Counted from the first letter of the stretch, positions 42,943-53,611 are shown. The stretch is DNA of 64,000 nucleotides from Methanospirillum stamsii (GCF_003173335.1 NZ_QGMZ01000007.1:1-64000); one strand, 5' to 3'. Notes: generated by a model not told the origin, from the sequence alone. A program made the numbers and translations.

Positions 42943-43998
42943 ATGAAGGCAGTGCTCGGACTCGAGAACGGACGATATTTCTTCGGAGAGGGCTTTGGAG
43001 CAGAGGGCGTGACAGGAGGCGAACTTGTGTTTACGACCCAGATGACCGGATACATGGAAGCTCTTACTGATCCGAGTTATCATGGTCAGATACTTCTTTT
43101 TACGTACCCCTTGATCGGAAATTATGGCGTTGATAAAGAGAATTTTCAAAACCCGCGGGTTTGGGCAGGGGGATGCGTTGTGCATGAACTCTGCCGAAAA
43201 CCCGCGCAATATCAACCCCTCCACTCTTTTTTTGAAGAACAAGGTCTTTTAGGCATTTCCGGTATAGATACCCGGAACCTAACCATCGGCATTCGTGAAC
43301 AGGGAACAATCAGAGCAGCACTTCTGACCGGAAGTGACGATCATGAAGCAGCCGTTGAACTTGCGAAAAAGACACCGGATATTACTGCAAGGTCTCTCAT
43401 TCCTGACGTCAGTTGCAAACAGTACTGGCACATGCCCGGAACTGGTCCACGGATTGCGGTTATCGACCTTGGTATCAAGACAAATATGCTCAAATCCCTC
43501 TCCTGCAGGGGAGGAGATCTTCATATCTTCCCTCACAATGTAAAGCCTGATGAGATTCTTGCCTGCAGGCCGGACTGTCTGTTTATCAGTAACGGCCCGG
43601 GCGATCCGGAGCAGGCTGTGGATACAGTGAAAACGGTTCGCGAACTCATCGGACAATTACCCGTTTTTGGAATTTGCATGGGGAACCAGATTTGCGGACT
43701 TTCACTTGGCGCCAGATGTGAAAAGATGAAGTTTGGTCACCGGGGGGCAAATCAGCCGGTTCGGCATATGGACGGGACCATTGCAATATCCTCGCAAAAT
43801 CACGGATTTGTCGTTGATGGAGAGACACTTCCGGAAGGGTGTGAGGTTACTTTTGTGAACTGTAATGACGGGACTCTTGAAGGGTTCCAGGATACCTCTC
43901 TTGATGTCCATTGTGTTCAGTTCCACCCTGAAGCGCATGCAGGTCCGCATGATACGGAAAAACACTATTTTGACCGGATGTTTCGGAGGATGAACTGA
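42943..43998 (+). CDS. carA: Carbamoyl-phosphate synthase, small (glutaminase) subunit
   Basis: 351 residues. N-terminal domain (FTTQMTGYMEALTDPSYHGQ) and class I glutamine amidotransferase domain with nucleophile Cys in FGICMGNQ and the His-Glu of VQFHPEAHAGP. Provides ammonia to carB for carbamoyl phosphate, used for pyrimidines and arginine. Stop overlaps carB start (TGATG). Confidence 0.96.
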   Translation: MKAVLGLENGRYFFGEGFGAEGVTGGELVFTTQMTGYMEALTDPSYHGQILLFTYPLIGNYGVDKENFQNPRVWAGGCVVHELCRKPAQYQPLHSFFEEQGLLGISGIDTRNLTIGIREQGTIRAALLTGSDDHEAAVELAKKTPDITARSLIPDVSCKQYWHMPGTGPRIAVIDLGIKTNMLKSLSCRGGDLHIFPHNVKPDEILACRPDCLFISNGPGDPEQAVDTVKTVRELIGQLPVFGICMGNQICGLSLGARCEKMKFGHRGANQPVRHMDGTIAISSQNHGFVVDGETLPEGCEVTFVNCNDGTLEGFQDTSLDVHCVQFHPEAHAGPHDTEKHYFDRMFRRMN

Positions 43999-46900
43999 TG
44001 CCACGGGATCCGACAATTAAAAAGGTTCTGCTCATCGGTTCCGGCCCGATTCAGATAGGGCAGGCTGCTGAGTTTGATTTCTCCGGTTCGCAGGCATGCA
44101 GGGCACTCCGTGAAGAAGGGGTGTCAGTCGTCCTGGTAAATTCAAACCCGGCAACTATTCAGACTGATCCTGATATGGCTGACGTCACCTATGTGGAACC
44201 CCTGCAGGCTGAAATAATCGCGAAAATTATCAGAAAAGAAAAACCCGATGGTATTCTCTCCGGAATGGGAGGTCAGACCGGCCTTAACCTTACCGCAGAA
44301 CTTGCGGAGATGGGTGCCCTTGAGGGAGTCAGAATCCTTGGAACACCCCTTAAAGCAATATATGAGGGAGAAGACAGGGAGAAGTTCAGGGATCTTATGG
44401 TCCGGATTGGAGAGCCGGTCCCGAGATCAGTTATTGTCAACTCCCTTGACCAGCTTGCTGAAGCTGCAGAAACCGTTGGGTTCCCGGCAATTATCCGGCC
44501 GGCATACACCCTTGGCGGGGCTGGAGGAGGTATCGCCCATAGTCCTGACGAACTCCGACGGATTGTGGAGCTCGGAATTGGAAAATCCCGTATTCACCAG
44601 GTTCTCATAGAAGAGAGTGTCGCCGGATGGAAGGAGATTGAATTTGAGGTTATGCGTGACGCCAACGATACCTGTATCACCATATGCGGAATGGAAAACG
44701 TGGACCCCATGGGCATTCATACCGGTGAGAGTGTTGTCGTTGCTCCTATTCTGACCCTGCGCGATGATGAGTACCATGTTCTCCGGAACGCAGCGTTAAA
44801 GATTATCCGGGCTCTTGATGTCCAGGGTGGGTGCAATATCCAGTTTGCATTCCGGGGAGATGATGAATACCGGGTTATTGAGGTAAATCCTCGTGTATCA
44901 CGGTCATCTGCCCTGGCATCAAAAGCAACCGGATACCCGATTGCCCGGGTTGCCTCCAAGATTGCAATAGGACTCAGGCTTGAAGAGATCCTGAATACCG
45001 TTACCGGAAAAACACCCGCTTCATTTGAGCCTTCCATCGATTATGTCGTGGTAAAGGTTCCACGCTGGCCATTTGACAAGTTCAGAACCGCAGACAGGAC
45101 CCTGACAACCGCCATGAAGAGTACCGGAGAGGTCATGGCCATCGGAAGATGTGTTGAGGAGGCCTTTTTAAAAGCGATGCGGTCACTTGACACGGATGCT
45201 GATCATCACTCGGTAATGTCAGAGATCCGGATGATTCTTTCCCGCCCGACTGATGAACGGTTCTCCACTCTTTTTGATGCACTAAGGCAGGGCATGAGTC
45301 TTGAGGAGATCGCAGAAATTACCCGGATCACTCCGTTCTTCCTGGAAAAGATTAAAAATATTGTCGATCTTGAGCAGGAACTGGCAAAGAATCCGGATGA
45401 AATTACCATCAGGAAAGCAAAGCAATTCGGGTTCTCAGACTCAGAAATTGCCACGTTTTCAGGAAAGGATGAATTTGCGGTTGCATCGATAACCGGTCTT
45501 CCGGTATACAAGATGGTGGATACCTGTGCGGCTGAATTCCCTGCACAGACTCCTTATTTCTACTCAACCTATGGGGACGAGTCCTGTGAGATTACCTGTT
45601 CTGATAAACAGAAGGTTATGATTCTTGGGTCCGGGCCTATCCGGATAGGGCAGGGTATCGAATTTGATTACTGCACGGTTCATGCCATCAGTGCTCTTCG
45701 GGATGAAGGTTTCGAGGTTCATGTGGTAAATAATAATCCGGAGACGGTCTCAACCGATTTTGATACCTCTGACCGGCTCTTTTTTGAACCCATGACTCTT
45801 GAGGATGTCTCTCACGTCCTTCGAAAAGATAATTATTTTGGGGTGATGGTTCAGTTCGGCGGTCAGAATGCAGTGAACCTTGCAGTGCCTCTAAAAAATG
45901 AGATAGAACGCCTATCACTTACGACGAAGATCCTCGGGACCTCTCCTGATGCAATGGATATGGCTGAAGATCGTGACCGTTTCAGTATCCTGCTGGATTA
46001 TCTGGCCATTCCAACTCCTCCAAACGGTTCGGCATATAGTGAGCAGGAAGCGTACGCTACTGCAAAGAAGATAGGATACCCGGTTCTGGTTCGTCCTTCC
46101 TATGTTCTTGGGGGCCGGGCAATGGAGATCGTGCATGATGATGAAGAACTTGCAACATACATGCGTGAAGCCGTTCGTGTCTCAAAGAACCATCCTGTAC
46201 TGATTGACCGGTTCCTGCAGAATGCCATCGAACTTGATGTTGATGCGGTATGTGACGGGACCGATGTTCTCATCGGCGGGATCATGGAACATATCGAGAC
46301 TGCGGGTGTGCATTCCGGAGATTCAGCCTGTGTCATCCCACCCCAGTCATTATCTGAAAAGGTAATGGCTGATGTCAGGGAGTATACCAAAAAAATCGCC
46401 CTGGGTCTTGGGGTTGTGGGTCTTGTAAATATTCAGTTTGCCGTACAGGGCACAACGACTTTTGTTCTTGAAGCAAATCCACGGGCCAGCAGGACGGTTC
46501 CGTTTGTGGCAAAGGCAACCGGTATACCCCTTGCAAAGATTGCCGCTCTCGTGATGATGGGCAAAAAACTTGCTGTTCTGCCCTACAAAGAGAAGGATAT
46601 CAGTCACGTGGCGGTAAAGGAAGTTCTGCTGCCATTTAATAAATTACCCGGAGTAGATACCGTTCTTGGACCTGAAATGAAATCTACCGGAGAAGTTATG
46701 GGTATTGACCTGGATTTCGGACGGGCATACTATAAGGCAAGTATAGCTGCTCAAAACCGTCTGCCAAAGTCCGGAAATGTATTCATATCAGTTACCGATG
46801 ATCTGAAAGATCAGATTCTGCCGGTAGCAAAGACATTTACCGAAAATGGTCTTTCCATCTATGCTACCGGGGGAACGGTTGAATTCTTTGCAGAAAATGG

Positions 46901-47165
46901 TATTACAGCAAATCTGGTCAGAAAAATTGCTGAAGGTTCACCCAATGTCCTTGATATGCTCCGGGCCGGTGAGATAAGTCTTATTATCAATAACTTTGCA
47001 GATAAACAGTCCCGCCACGATCATATGCAGATCATGCGGATTGCAGTGGATTATGGCATTCCGTATATCACAACGCTCCAGGCAGCGGTTGCAGCAGCAG
47101 AAGCGATAAACTCTGTACGGGAAGAAAACCTTACCATCGAGTCACTTCAGCACTACCTGGGCTGA
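43998..47165 (+). CDS. carB: Carbamoyl-phosphate synthase, large subunit
   Basis: 1055 residues, full length. Two homologous ATP-grasp halves (GSGPIQIGQAAEFDFSG near the start; GSGPIRIGQGIEFDYC near 540), and the C-terminal allosteric domain (about 925-1055, ENGLSIYATGGTVEFFAENG). Coupled to carA. argG begins 78 bases on, giving a carAB-argG arginine cluster, separated by a T-rich stretch at 47168-47200. Confidence 0.97.
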   Translation: MPRDPTIKKVLLIGSGPIQIGQAAEFDFSGSQACRALREEGVSVVLVNSNPATIQTDPDMADVTYVEPLQAEIIAKIIRKEKPDGILSGMGGQTGLNLTAELAEMGALEGVRILGTPLKAIYEGEDREKFRDLMVRIGEPVPRSVIVNSLDQLAEAAETVGFPAIIRPAYTLGGAGGGIAHSPDELRRIVELGIGKSRIHQVLIEESVAGWKEIEFEVMRDANDTCITICGMENVDPMGIHTGESVVVAPILTLRDDEYHVLRNAALKIIRALDVQGGCNIQFAFRGDDEYRVIEVNPRVSRSSALASKATGYPIARVASKIAIGLRLEEILNTVTGKTPASFEPSIDYVVVKVPRWPFDKFRTADRTLTTAMKSTGEVMAIGRCVEEAFLKAMRSLDTDADHHSVMSEIRMILSRPTDERFSTLFDALRQGMSLEEIAEITRITPFFLEKIKNIVDLEQELAKNPDEITIRKAKQFGFSDSEIATFSGKDEFAVASITGLPVYKMVDTCAAEFPAQTPYFYSTYGDESCEITCSDKQKVMILGSGPIRIGQGIEFDYCTVHAISALRDEGFEVHVVNNNPETVSTDFDTSDRLFFEPMTLEDVSHVLRKDNYFGVMVQFGGQNAVNLAVPLKNEIERLSLTTKILGTSPDAMDMAEDRDRFSILLDYLAIPTPPNGSAYSEQEAYATAKKIGYPVLVRPSYVLGGRAMEIVHDDEELATYMREAVRVSKNHPVLIDRFLQNAIELDVDAVCDGTDVLIGGIMEHIETAGVHSGDSACVIPPQSLSEKVMADVREYTKKIALGLGVVGLVNIQFAVQGTTTFVLEANPRASRTVPFVAKATGIPLAKIAALVMMGKKLAVLPYKEKDISHVAVKEVLLPFNKLPGVDTVLGPEMKSTGEVMGIDLDFGRAYYKASIAAQNRLPKSGNVFISVTDDLKDQILPVAKTFTENGLSIYATGGTVEFFAENGITANLVRKIAEGSPNVLDMLRAGEISLIINNFADKQSRHDHMQIMRIAVDYGIPYITTLQAAVAAAEAINSVREENLTIESLQHYLG

Positions 47166-47243
47166 ACTTTTTTTTCTTTTCCTTACCGGGGTTTTTTTCA
47201 TCTGGAAACTCTCATATGTACGGGATTAACCGGTGAAATTTCC

Positions 47244-48431
47244 ATGGGAAAAGGAACTGTAGTACTTGCATATTCCGGCGGTCTTGATACTTCTATTTGT
47301 ATTCCGCTCCTCAAGGAGGAGTACGGGTATGATCGGGTTGTGACCGTCGCTGCTGATGTTGGTCAGCGAAAGGAAGAAATTTCGGTTGCAGAAGAGAAAG
47401 GGAAAAGACTGGCAGATAAGCATTACACGCTAGATCTTATCGAGCCATTTGTTTCCCGGTGCCTGATGCCGTCTATCAAGGCTAATGGTCTGTATGAAGG
47501 ATATCCGATGGGAACATCCCTTGCCCGTCCGGTCATTGCCGAAGCGGTTGTTGAGATTGCCAAAAAAGAAGGGGCTGTTGCAGTTGCTCACGGGTGTACC
47601 GGAAAGGGTAATGATCAACTCAGGTTTGATGTGGTCTTCCGTTCTGCAGATCTTGAGGTAGTCGCTCCCATCCGGGAGAGGAATATGACCCGTGAATGGG
47701 AGATTGAGTATGCAAAAGAGCACGGTGTTCCGGTTCCGGTCGATAAGGAGAAACCCTGGTCTGTTGATGAAAATCTCTGGAGCAGGTCAATTGAAGGTGG
47801 AAAATTAGAGGATCCGGCGTTTCACCCGCCTGAAGAGATCTATGCCTGGACTGCATCTCCGCTGAAAGCCCCTGATGAGCCAAAGATCCTGACAATTACG
47901 TTTGAAAAGGGAATTCCGGTAGCTCTTGACGGTGTCCGGATGAAGGGGGCAGATCTCATCAGGAAGATGAATGAAATCGCCGGAAGTCATGGAATCGGCC
48001 GGAATGATATGATGGAGAACCGTGTCCTCGGAATCAAGGCACGTGAGATCTATGAGCATCCGGCAGCTACCGTTCTTCTTGCCGCCCATGCAGACCTTGA
48101 ACGGCTAGTTCTGACAAGGGAAGAGTATTCTTTCAAGCAGGGTGTGGATGCAAAATGGGCACAACTTGCATATTATGGGCTTATTTATGAACCGCTCTGG
48201 GATGCCCTGAATGCATTTATTGATACTACCCAGCTCCGGGTGAATGGAGATGTGGATGTCCGGCTGTTTAAGGGTTCAGTGACAGTAATCGGAAGGTCTT
48301 CGAAGGATTCGTTCTATTCGATTGATATTGCTTCGTTTGATTCAACGACGGTTGATCAGACCGATGCCATCGGATATTCCATGTACTATGGTCTCCAGGC
48401 ACGTCTGGTCCGGAAAAAACAGAATAAATAA
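47244..48431 (+). CDS. argG: Argininosuccinate synthase
   Basis: 395 residues. PP-loop [13 protein letters not shown] at the N-terminus, [15 protein letters not shown] and [16 protein letters not shown]. Joins citrulline and aspartate; ArgH (13614-15125) completes the pathway. GGTGAAA lies 8-10 bases before the ATG. T-rich sequence after the stop (48434-48490) likely terminates. Confidence 0.96.
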   Translation: MGKGTVVLAYSGGLDTSICIPLLKEEYGYDRVVTVAADVGQRKEEISVAEEKGKRLADKHYTLDLIEPFVSRCLMPSIKANGLYEGYPMGTSLARPVIAEAVVEIAKKEGAVAVAHGCTGKGNDQLRFDVVFRSADLEVVAPIRERNMTREWEIEYAKEHGVPVPVDKEKPWSVDENLWSRSIEGGKLEDPAFHPPEEIYAWTASPLKAPDEPKILTITFEKGIPVALDGVRMKGADLIRKMNEIAGSHGIGRNDMMENRVLGIKAREIYEHPAATVLLAAHADLERLVLTREEYSFKQGVDAKWAQLAYYGLIYEPLWDALNAFIDTTQLRVNGDVDVRLFKGSVTVIGRSSKDSFYSIDIASFDSTTVDQTDAIGYSMYYGLQARLVRKKQNK

Positions 48432-48648
48432 TTTTTTCGATAAAATCTGGAATATCTTAATTTTTGATTTAATTTTTTTGGTTTTTTATCCAGTCTGAAT
48501 CATAACGATTTGAATTAAAATTTATTTTTCGAAACATTAGAGTCAATGTGCATTGCTGAATAGTACCTTTTTATTTTCTATTCCCATTAAAAAACAAGAA
48601 TAAGGTGATATGAGGTGAACCAACAACTATATGTAATCTCTTAAAAAA

Positions 48649-49155
48649 ATGCTTTTCATGCAACGTCTGGTAGTATGGACTCTAATAATCTTTGTAATAA
48701 CAGTGTCTGTTCTCCCAGGATCAATAGGGAATGACAGCCAGGCCATAAATCCAATTCTGAAGGGACAAACAGGTCATATCGATTTTGATGTAAGTCTGGA
48801 TTCAAACCCTTTTTTTTCTATAAATCTGCTGAATATGCCTTCCATCCCTCGTTTGTACTGCAATTCTCTTCCAAATGGGATTGAACGTCAATGGATTGAT
48901 CTTTCATGGACCAACCTGAAAAATCCGCACTCAATTATTATTTATGCACCTGATACATCGCTCGGACCGTTTCATAATATCGATGACGGGAGAATAGATC
49001 AGAGAATCTATCTTGAGATACTATCTCCCAGGAACCTTACACCAGGTACCTGGTATTACACTATTCAGGCAGATGGAACATCAACTGGTGAAAATGAATA
49101 CTTCCGAATCTATCGGGAGTGTGAAGGCATTCTTCCATTAGAATTGGAATCATGA
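48649..49155 (+). CDS. Secreted hypothetical protein, partner of a membrane regulator
   Basis: 168 residues with a signal sequence (about 5-28, ending near LPGSIGND). The mature part is predicted beta-rich, with WIDLSWTNLKNPHSIIIYAP and GTWYYTIQADG, like a small carbohydrate- or surface-binding sandwich. The family is unknown to me. ATG 48658 is an alternative start. Its stop overlaps the start of the regulator gene (ATGA), so the two are made together and may interact outside the membrane. Confidence 0.72.
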   Translation: MLFMQRLVVWTLIIFVITVSVLPGSIGNDSQAINPILKGQTGHIDFDVSLDSNPFFSINLLNMPSIPRLYCNSLPNGIERQWIDLSWTNLKNPHSIIIYAPDTSLGPFHNIDDGRIDQRIYLEILSPRNLTPGTWYYTIQADGTSTGENEYFRIYRECEGILPLELES

Positions 49156-49850
49156 AGATCTGGCTTATCATTATTCTGGTCCTTATCATCCCACAGATTG
49201 TATTTGCTGACTATTATGTCCAATCTGGTTATGAAGATCCTCAACATCCAATCTCTTCCATATGTGTAATTCCTCATGAGATCCCTGCATGGGAACTTCC
49301 GATTGATATCTTTCTTCTTCTTCTTGGAGTATATTGTATTGATATTCTCATTTTTTTAAAAATTTGGATGGTGTTAGGATACCGCCGGGTAACGCGAACC
49401 AATGTTCTGGAACATGATGTCCGACTATCAGTTCTTAAAGCAATACAAAAAAATCCCGGAATACATATGCAGAGTCTCTCCAGGGAGACAAAAATTCACC
49501 TTGGAACTCTACGACACCATCTCCATATGCTGAGTATAACTGGAAAAATCACCTGCTGTCAGGATACTGCAACAATCCGGTTTTTCGAGAACAACGACAT
49601 GTATTCAGAAACCCAGAAAATGGTTCTTAAACACCTCAGAAATAATACCCGTAATCAGATCCTGAGTCTTCTAAAAAACCAGCCATCAGTTGGACGTGAT
49701 GAAATAGCACGACTACTCGGGTTTACTGGTGCATCCATCACCTGGCATATGAAACTACTTGAAGCGGATCAGCTCATTCAGGTTCAACGGAGTGGAAGAA
49801 TTGTCCGCTATCTGATCTCTGAAGATGTTACCCGCTTTCTGGATAAATAA
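49152..49850 (+). CDS. Membrane-bound transcription regulator with two winged-helix domains
   Basis: 232 residues: signal sequence (1-19), a short external segment (about 20-50), one TM helix (about 50-75, IDIFLLLLGVYCIDILIF) and two cytoplasmic ArsR-like winged helices (about 85-150, SVLKAIQKNPGIHMQSLSRE; and 155-230, ILSLLKNQPSVGRDEIARLL). The layout is that of a one-component sensor that reads an outside signal and binds DNA. Coupled to the secreted protein before it. Target genes are unknown; its own operon is the first candidate. Confidence 0.82.
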   Translation: MKIWLIIILVLIIPQIVFADYYVQSGYEDPQHPISSICVIPHEIPAWELPIDIFLLLLGVYCIDILIFLKIWMVLGYRRVTRTNVLEHDVRLSVLKAIQKNPGIHMQSLSRETKIHLGTLRHHLHMLSITGKITCCQDTATIRFFENNDMYSETQKMVLKHLRNNTRNQILSLLKNQPSVGRDEIARLLGFTGASITWHMKLLEADQLIQVQRSGRIVRYLISEDVTRFLDK

Positions 49851-49967
49851 ATAAGGCTTTTATCAAATAAACTGCAATTCGGTTGTTTTTATAAAAAATG
49901 CCGGATTGTCATATCCTATACTCACCTTAAGGAATTACTAATAGGTTAAGAGTTATGCGAAAAATGA

Positions 49968-49980
49968 TTTTTATATATCC
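49968..49980 (+). promoter_or_regulatory. TATA box fixing the start of the next gene
   Basis: TTTTTATATATCC lies 24-35 bases ahead of ATG 50003. Transcription would begin close to that ATG, so the in-frame ATG at 49955, upstream of the box, cannot be the start. Confidence 0.5.
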
Positions 49981-50002
49981 CTCAAAATTTATCCGAAGAA
50001 TT

Positions 50003-50866
50003 ATGAAATCTGATAAAAACCAATGTCCGTACCGGATACAAACAAAAATATTAATATCTTTATTAATATTCGCGATTTGTTTGTTTTTTTCAGGATCACA
50101 GGCATCCTCATCATCTACATTTGTAAAAGAGTTTGTGAATGGAACTTTGTCAGAAGATGCCAAAGGTCAGACAAATGATACCTGTACATTCGAACATCTC
50201 ATCCGGAATAAAGAGGAACATCTCAATACTGGAGATTCCTGTTACTTCAAGAATCATTCTCCGATGGATTTTCTGAATGATCTAAGGATTCATCCGAAAC
50301 AGGCAGTTATGGTACTTGATGTTCCTGATTCCTGGATTTCTTTGGAAGATGCAAATTTGTTGATTCAAATTATTGACTCAGATGAACCTGCTGCCCCGGT
50401 TATATCTCTATTAAGTTCATTCTGGCCGGTTAATCAGACCTCAACCGTGGGTAATGAAGCATTATTCCTCCTGAACGGGTATCGAACCGGGTTATATCCA
50501 CCGAGCCTTTGTTCATTAAATGATAACGGATATAATAAGACTGAAATGAGAAGTTGGTGGAATACTTATGGGATGGCAGGTCTACCTGATGAGCAGGACG
50601 CAATCCGAATTGTGAAAAGACTCAATCCTGAACTGAATGACTATCCATCAGACCAGTTCCCGGAAAAAACGATCCGAGTAGAGAAAGATCCCGGTGGCTG
50701 GTATGTTTCATTTATTCAGGAAGGTTCCGGAGTTCCTATCATTTCAGCTCAATGTTATTATGTGGGAATTGATGGAGTTGCACGGCCTACCGGTTCTCTC
50801 AATGAGACCTGCATGGTTCAGACAAAGGATTTCTCAGCACAGATGTGTGGATGTTCAGGACTATGA
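50003..50866 (+). CDS. Secreted hypothetical protein with Cys-rich C-terminus
   Basis: 287 residues from ATG 50003. A signal sequence (about 14-34, ISLLIFAICLFFSGSQA) is followed by a mostly polar globular part, with DLRIHPKQAVMVLDVPDSWI and NPELNDYPSDQFP, and an end with CMVQTKDFSAQMCGCSG. I recognise no family. Monocistronic, probably leaderless. Confidence 0.68.
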   Translation: MKSDKNQCPYRIQTKILISLLIFAICLFFSGSQASSSSTFVKEFVNGTLSEDAKGQTNDTCTFEHLIRNKEEHLNTGDSCYFKNHSPMDFLNDLRIHPKQAVMVLDVPDSWISLEDANLLIQIIDSDEPAAPVISLLSSFWPVNQTSTVGNEALFLLNGYRTGLYPPSLCSLNDNGYNKTEMRSWWNTYGMAGLPDEQDAIRIVKRLNPELNDYPSDQFPEKTIRVEKDPGGWYVSFIQEGSGVPIISAQCYYVGIDGVARPTGSLNETCMVQTKDFSAQMCGCSGL

Positions 50867-51204
50867 ATCAAACCCGGATAGATATTCCTTGTCTTCATGA
50901 GTCCAATTTCGATAACAATTGTTTCCGATTTATTGGTAAATGAGAACACCTTTGTGAAATTTTTTCCCTTCATTTCTTACACCTTATCTCGAATACAGTG
51001 TTCTAAAAAAATTACCGTAATAGTGATATCATTTATTCATAATGGGGAAAAATATCCAAGTAACTGCCGTTTTTTGTGTTTTTTCTGTTATTTCAAACGT
51101 TGTAACACATCGTTCAATCGGAAATCTGTATGAGACGAACTAAAAAAGTGGTAATTTGCCATTCTCACTAATCATTTATCACCGACATTATCGATTTAAT
51201 AAGA
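50867..51204. other. Intergenic, no gene seen
   Basis: 338 bases with T-rich stretches. The only open frame of note (50897-51133) has no ribosome site, no coding composition and no recognisable domain. The region leads into a decayed gene. Confidence 0.4.
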
Positions 51205-51453
51205 ATGGGATTATTTGATACTCTTTGTAGAAGAAAATCTAGCTGAAAATATCGCCCGGATCCAGTGTCACATTCAGATATGGTAACTATTCTACTGGCA
51301 GCAAACATAGCCCCATCCGCGATGAATCATAAACCTTGGGAATTTCTTGTAGTTAGTGGTGAAAAACTCCAGGAGATGAAAGCAAGTTATGAACAGTTTC
51401 TTAACATGATCCAGGAAATAAGGTTTTTGTCGGTTTTTCAAGTGATATATTAA
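51205..51453 (+). pseudogene. Nitroreductase family, N-terminal remnant with in-frame stop
   Basis: From ATG 51205 the frame reads MGLFDTLCRRKSS, TGA, KYRPDPVSHSDMVTILLAAN, then APSAMNHKPWEFLVVSGEKL. This is the N-terminal FMN-binding region of nitroreductases, whose usual R-S-I-R-K-Y has become R-K-S-S-stop-K-Y, a change explained by CGA to TGA. The frame ends at 51453, far short of the 170-200 residues of the family. The gene is dead. Confidence 0.8.
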
Positions 51454-51734
51454 AAACCATTTCAGCATCACTCGGTTTTTCTGGTCTTTCCCATTGGATT
51501 ATTCAAAGGTAAATGCCTGAATTAAAAAACACAGAATATGAGAGTGGGATTGAGTGCACGATATCACCTGATTTTTAGACCGAGCCATCAATTTACAATT
51601 GGTCAAGAATTATTAATCTTTTCCGGCAGGCATGTTACCTTGGGTGTGGTGAACCTCATCGTTGCATATGAATTCAAGCATTGATCTCTCTGCTATGAGT
51701 ATTTTTCAGATATGATCTCGCGTATTATTTCCTG
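51454..51734. other. Decayed sequence after the nitroreductase remnant
   Basis: A short open stretch at about 51425-51512 (VGFSSDILKTISASLGFSGL) has protein-like composition but no start, and may be a separate gene scrap. The rest shows nothing. The last 30 bases lie just downstream of the convergent Na/Pi gene. Confidence 0.3.
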
Positions 51735-53330
51735 TTACTTCTTCCCAAGCATCCGGGCAGACTTACGAATCTCACGGATGGTTGCTGCCATCCCTTCAAC
51801 CTGGAAGAGGGCACGGGAGAATTCGGTTCCTGATGGCGTCGAGTGGGAAGTGAACCGGTCAAGGTATTCCTGGTACTGCAACATCACCATTTCCCGTAAT
51901 GATTCATCCTGTTTTCTCATTTCCTGGTTTTTTTCATCCGATATCGTTGGAAAAATTTCTGATAGCGTTTTCATATTCTTACCGGAGGGAAGCAGAAGGT
52001 CCTGTAAAGCAGCTTTTGAAGTTTCTGAAATGAGAATACCTCGTTCCTGGATCTGATATATAATCTCTACCAGTTCTCCTGTCTGTTCAGCAAGCACCTC
52101 GGCTAGTTTGGAGATTCTGACAAGACGTGCCAGGCGTTTTGATTCATCAGGTGACAGATTCCTCTCGGATATTTGCAGAGCTGTTTCACTAATCTGCTGG
52201 TCGAGAAATACTGCATAATCACGGAGTTGGCGAATATGTGTTGAATAATTTTTCCTATCAGTAATAATGTCCGTCAGTTCTGTAAGAAGTGACTGCGAAA
52301 TTGAGAAGATGTTGATGATCTCTTCCTCAATCTGCATGATTACCGTTGGATTGTTTTTATTTGGAGGGTGCTCAAGGTTATGAACCACGAATACAACATC
52401 ATCTTTTCTTCCCGGGACCATCCATGTTACGATTCGTTCAAAGGGATTGATTAGGATGAGAAAGATAAAACAGGAGGTCAGATTGAATATCAGGTGAGCG
52501 TTAGCTACCTGTTGTCCTGCATCACCACCGAGTGAGAGGATGAAATCGGTCAAAAGCGGAAGAATGGGAAGGAATATGAGGGCTCCACCGAAGTTGAAGA
52601 TGAAGTGTGCAACTGCCGCACGTTTAGCCGAGGTATTCATCCGTGCCGCGACCAATAGGGCAGTTGTTGATGTGCCAATATTTGCACCAAGGATGATCGG
52701 GATGGCCATATATGGAGTAATAAGGCCGCTTTGAGACATCAGGACAACAAGGCCGGTCGTTACTGAGCTGGACTGAAAGATGTTGGTGATAATAAATCCA
52801 AATGCAATCTGAAGAAAGACCGTATCCATGAGGGCTAAAAAGGCAATCAATTGTGGATCAGTCCGGTACGGGACCATGACACTTGAAATGAGTGAGAGAG
52901 AGAAAAATACGAGTCCGAAATAAAATACTGGTCTGCCGAAGATACGGTATTTTCCGGGGATGATCCCCATGACAAATCCGAGAAGGATGAAAATAGGAGC
53001 AAAAGCAGTCAGGTTAAATGCTACAAGCTGGGAAGTAAGGGTTGTCCCTAGATTCGCACCGAAAATGACCCCCAATGATGCAGAAAATGAAATAATTCCC
53101 GCATTAACAAGTCCAATCGTGATGACGGTGGTAGCAGTGCTGGACTGGACAAATGCAGTAACGAGTGTACCGGCAGCAGTTCCCCGCAATGGAGTCTTTG
53201 TCAGGCGCTGTATGAATGATCTGAGAAACTCTCCCGATGCAATCTGAATTTCACGGGAGAATTGCTCGATTCCGTACAAAAAAAGAATAATTCCCGGAAT
53301 TATAGCAAAAACAAATTCCCATGATACCAT
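51735..53330 (-). CDS. Na/phosphate cotransporter family protein with PhoU-like C-terminus
   Basis: 531 residues. Two inverted repeats of the NptA/PNaS family carry FVQSSTATTVI and IFQSSSVTTGLV with GANLGTT and GANIGTS; about eight to ten TM helices in 1-310. The C-terminal part (about 330-531) is a helical PhoU-like domain. It imports or exports phosphate with sodium. Monocistronic. Confidence 0.92.
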   Translation of the reverse strand: MVSWEFVFAIIPGIILFLYGIEQFSREIQIASGEFLRSFIQRLTKTPLRGTAAGTLVTAFVQSSTATTVITIGLVNAGIISFSASLGVIFGANLGTTLTSQLVAFNLTAFAPIFILLGFVMGIIPGKYRIFGRPVFYFGLVFFSLSLISSVMVPYRTDPQLIAFLALMDTVFLQIAFGFIITNIFQSSSVTTGLVVLMSQSGLITPYMAIPIILGANIGTSTTALLVAARMNTSAKRAAVAHFIFNFGGALIFLPILPLLTDFILSLGGDAGQQVANAHLIFNLTSCFIFLILINPFERIVTWMVPGRKDDVVFVVHNLEHPPNKNNPTVIMQIEEEIINIFSISQSLLTELTDIITDRKNYSTHIRQLRDYAVFLDQQISETALQISERNLSPDESKRLARLVRISKLAEVLAEQTGELVEIIYQIQERGILISETSKAALQDLLLPSGKNMKTLSEIFPTISDEKNQEMRKQDESLREMVMLQYQEYLDRFTSHSTPSGTEFSRALFQVEGMAATIREIRKSARMLGKK

Positions 53331-53611
53331 GATTTCAGTAATCTCCTGAGTATGTACTATGAAGATAACCTGAGCAGAGCTGGGTAAAAATGGTTATGGA
53401 ATAATCTGTCATGTTTGATATGGAACAAAATTCCTGATGAGGTGAATAAATGGAACCCTATAAAAAATTTTAGAAAACTGGTATGTGGCAGGTAAAAAAA
53501 TATTCCTAATTTTTCCTTATTATTAATCGAAATCAACATAAGAAATCCTAATAATAATACCTCCCGACGTATGAAGAAACCGGTGAAATGGGGATGTAAT
53601 TACCGATTTTT

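Noticed and set aside
44000-47165. Many antisense frames of 60-120 codons across carB and other long genes
   Set aside because: They are shadows of the conserved coding strand.
50897-51133. 78-codon frame
   Set aside because: No start signal, odd composition, lies in A/T-rich spacer.
53357-53539. 60-codon minus-strand frame ahead of the Na/Pi gene
   Set aside because: Phe/His-rich, no homology sense, occupies promoter region.
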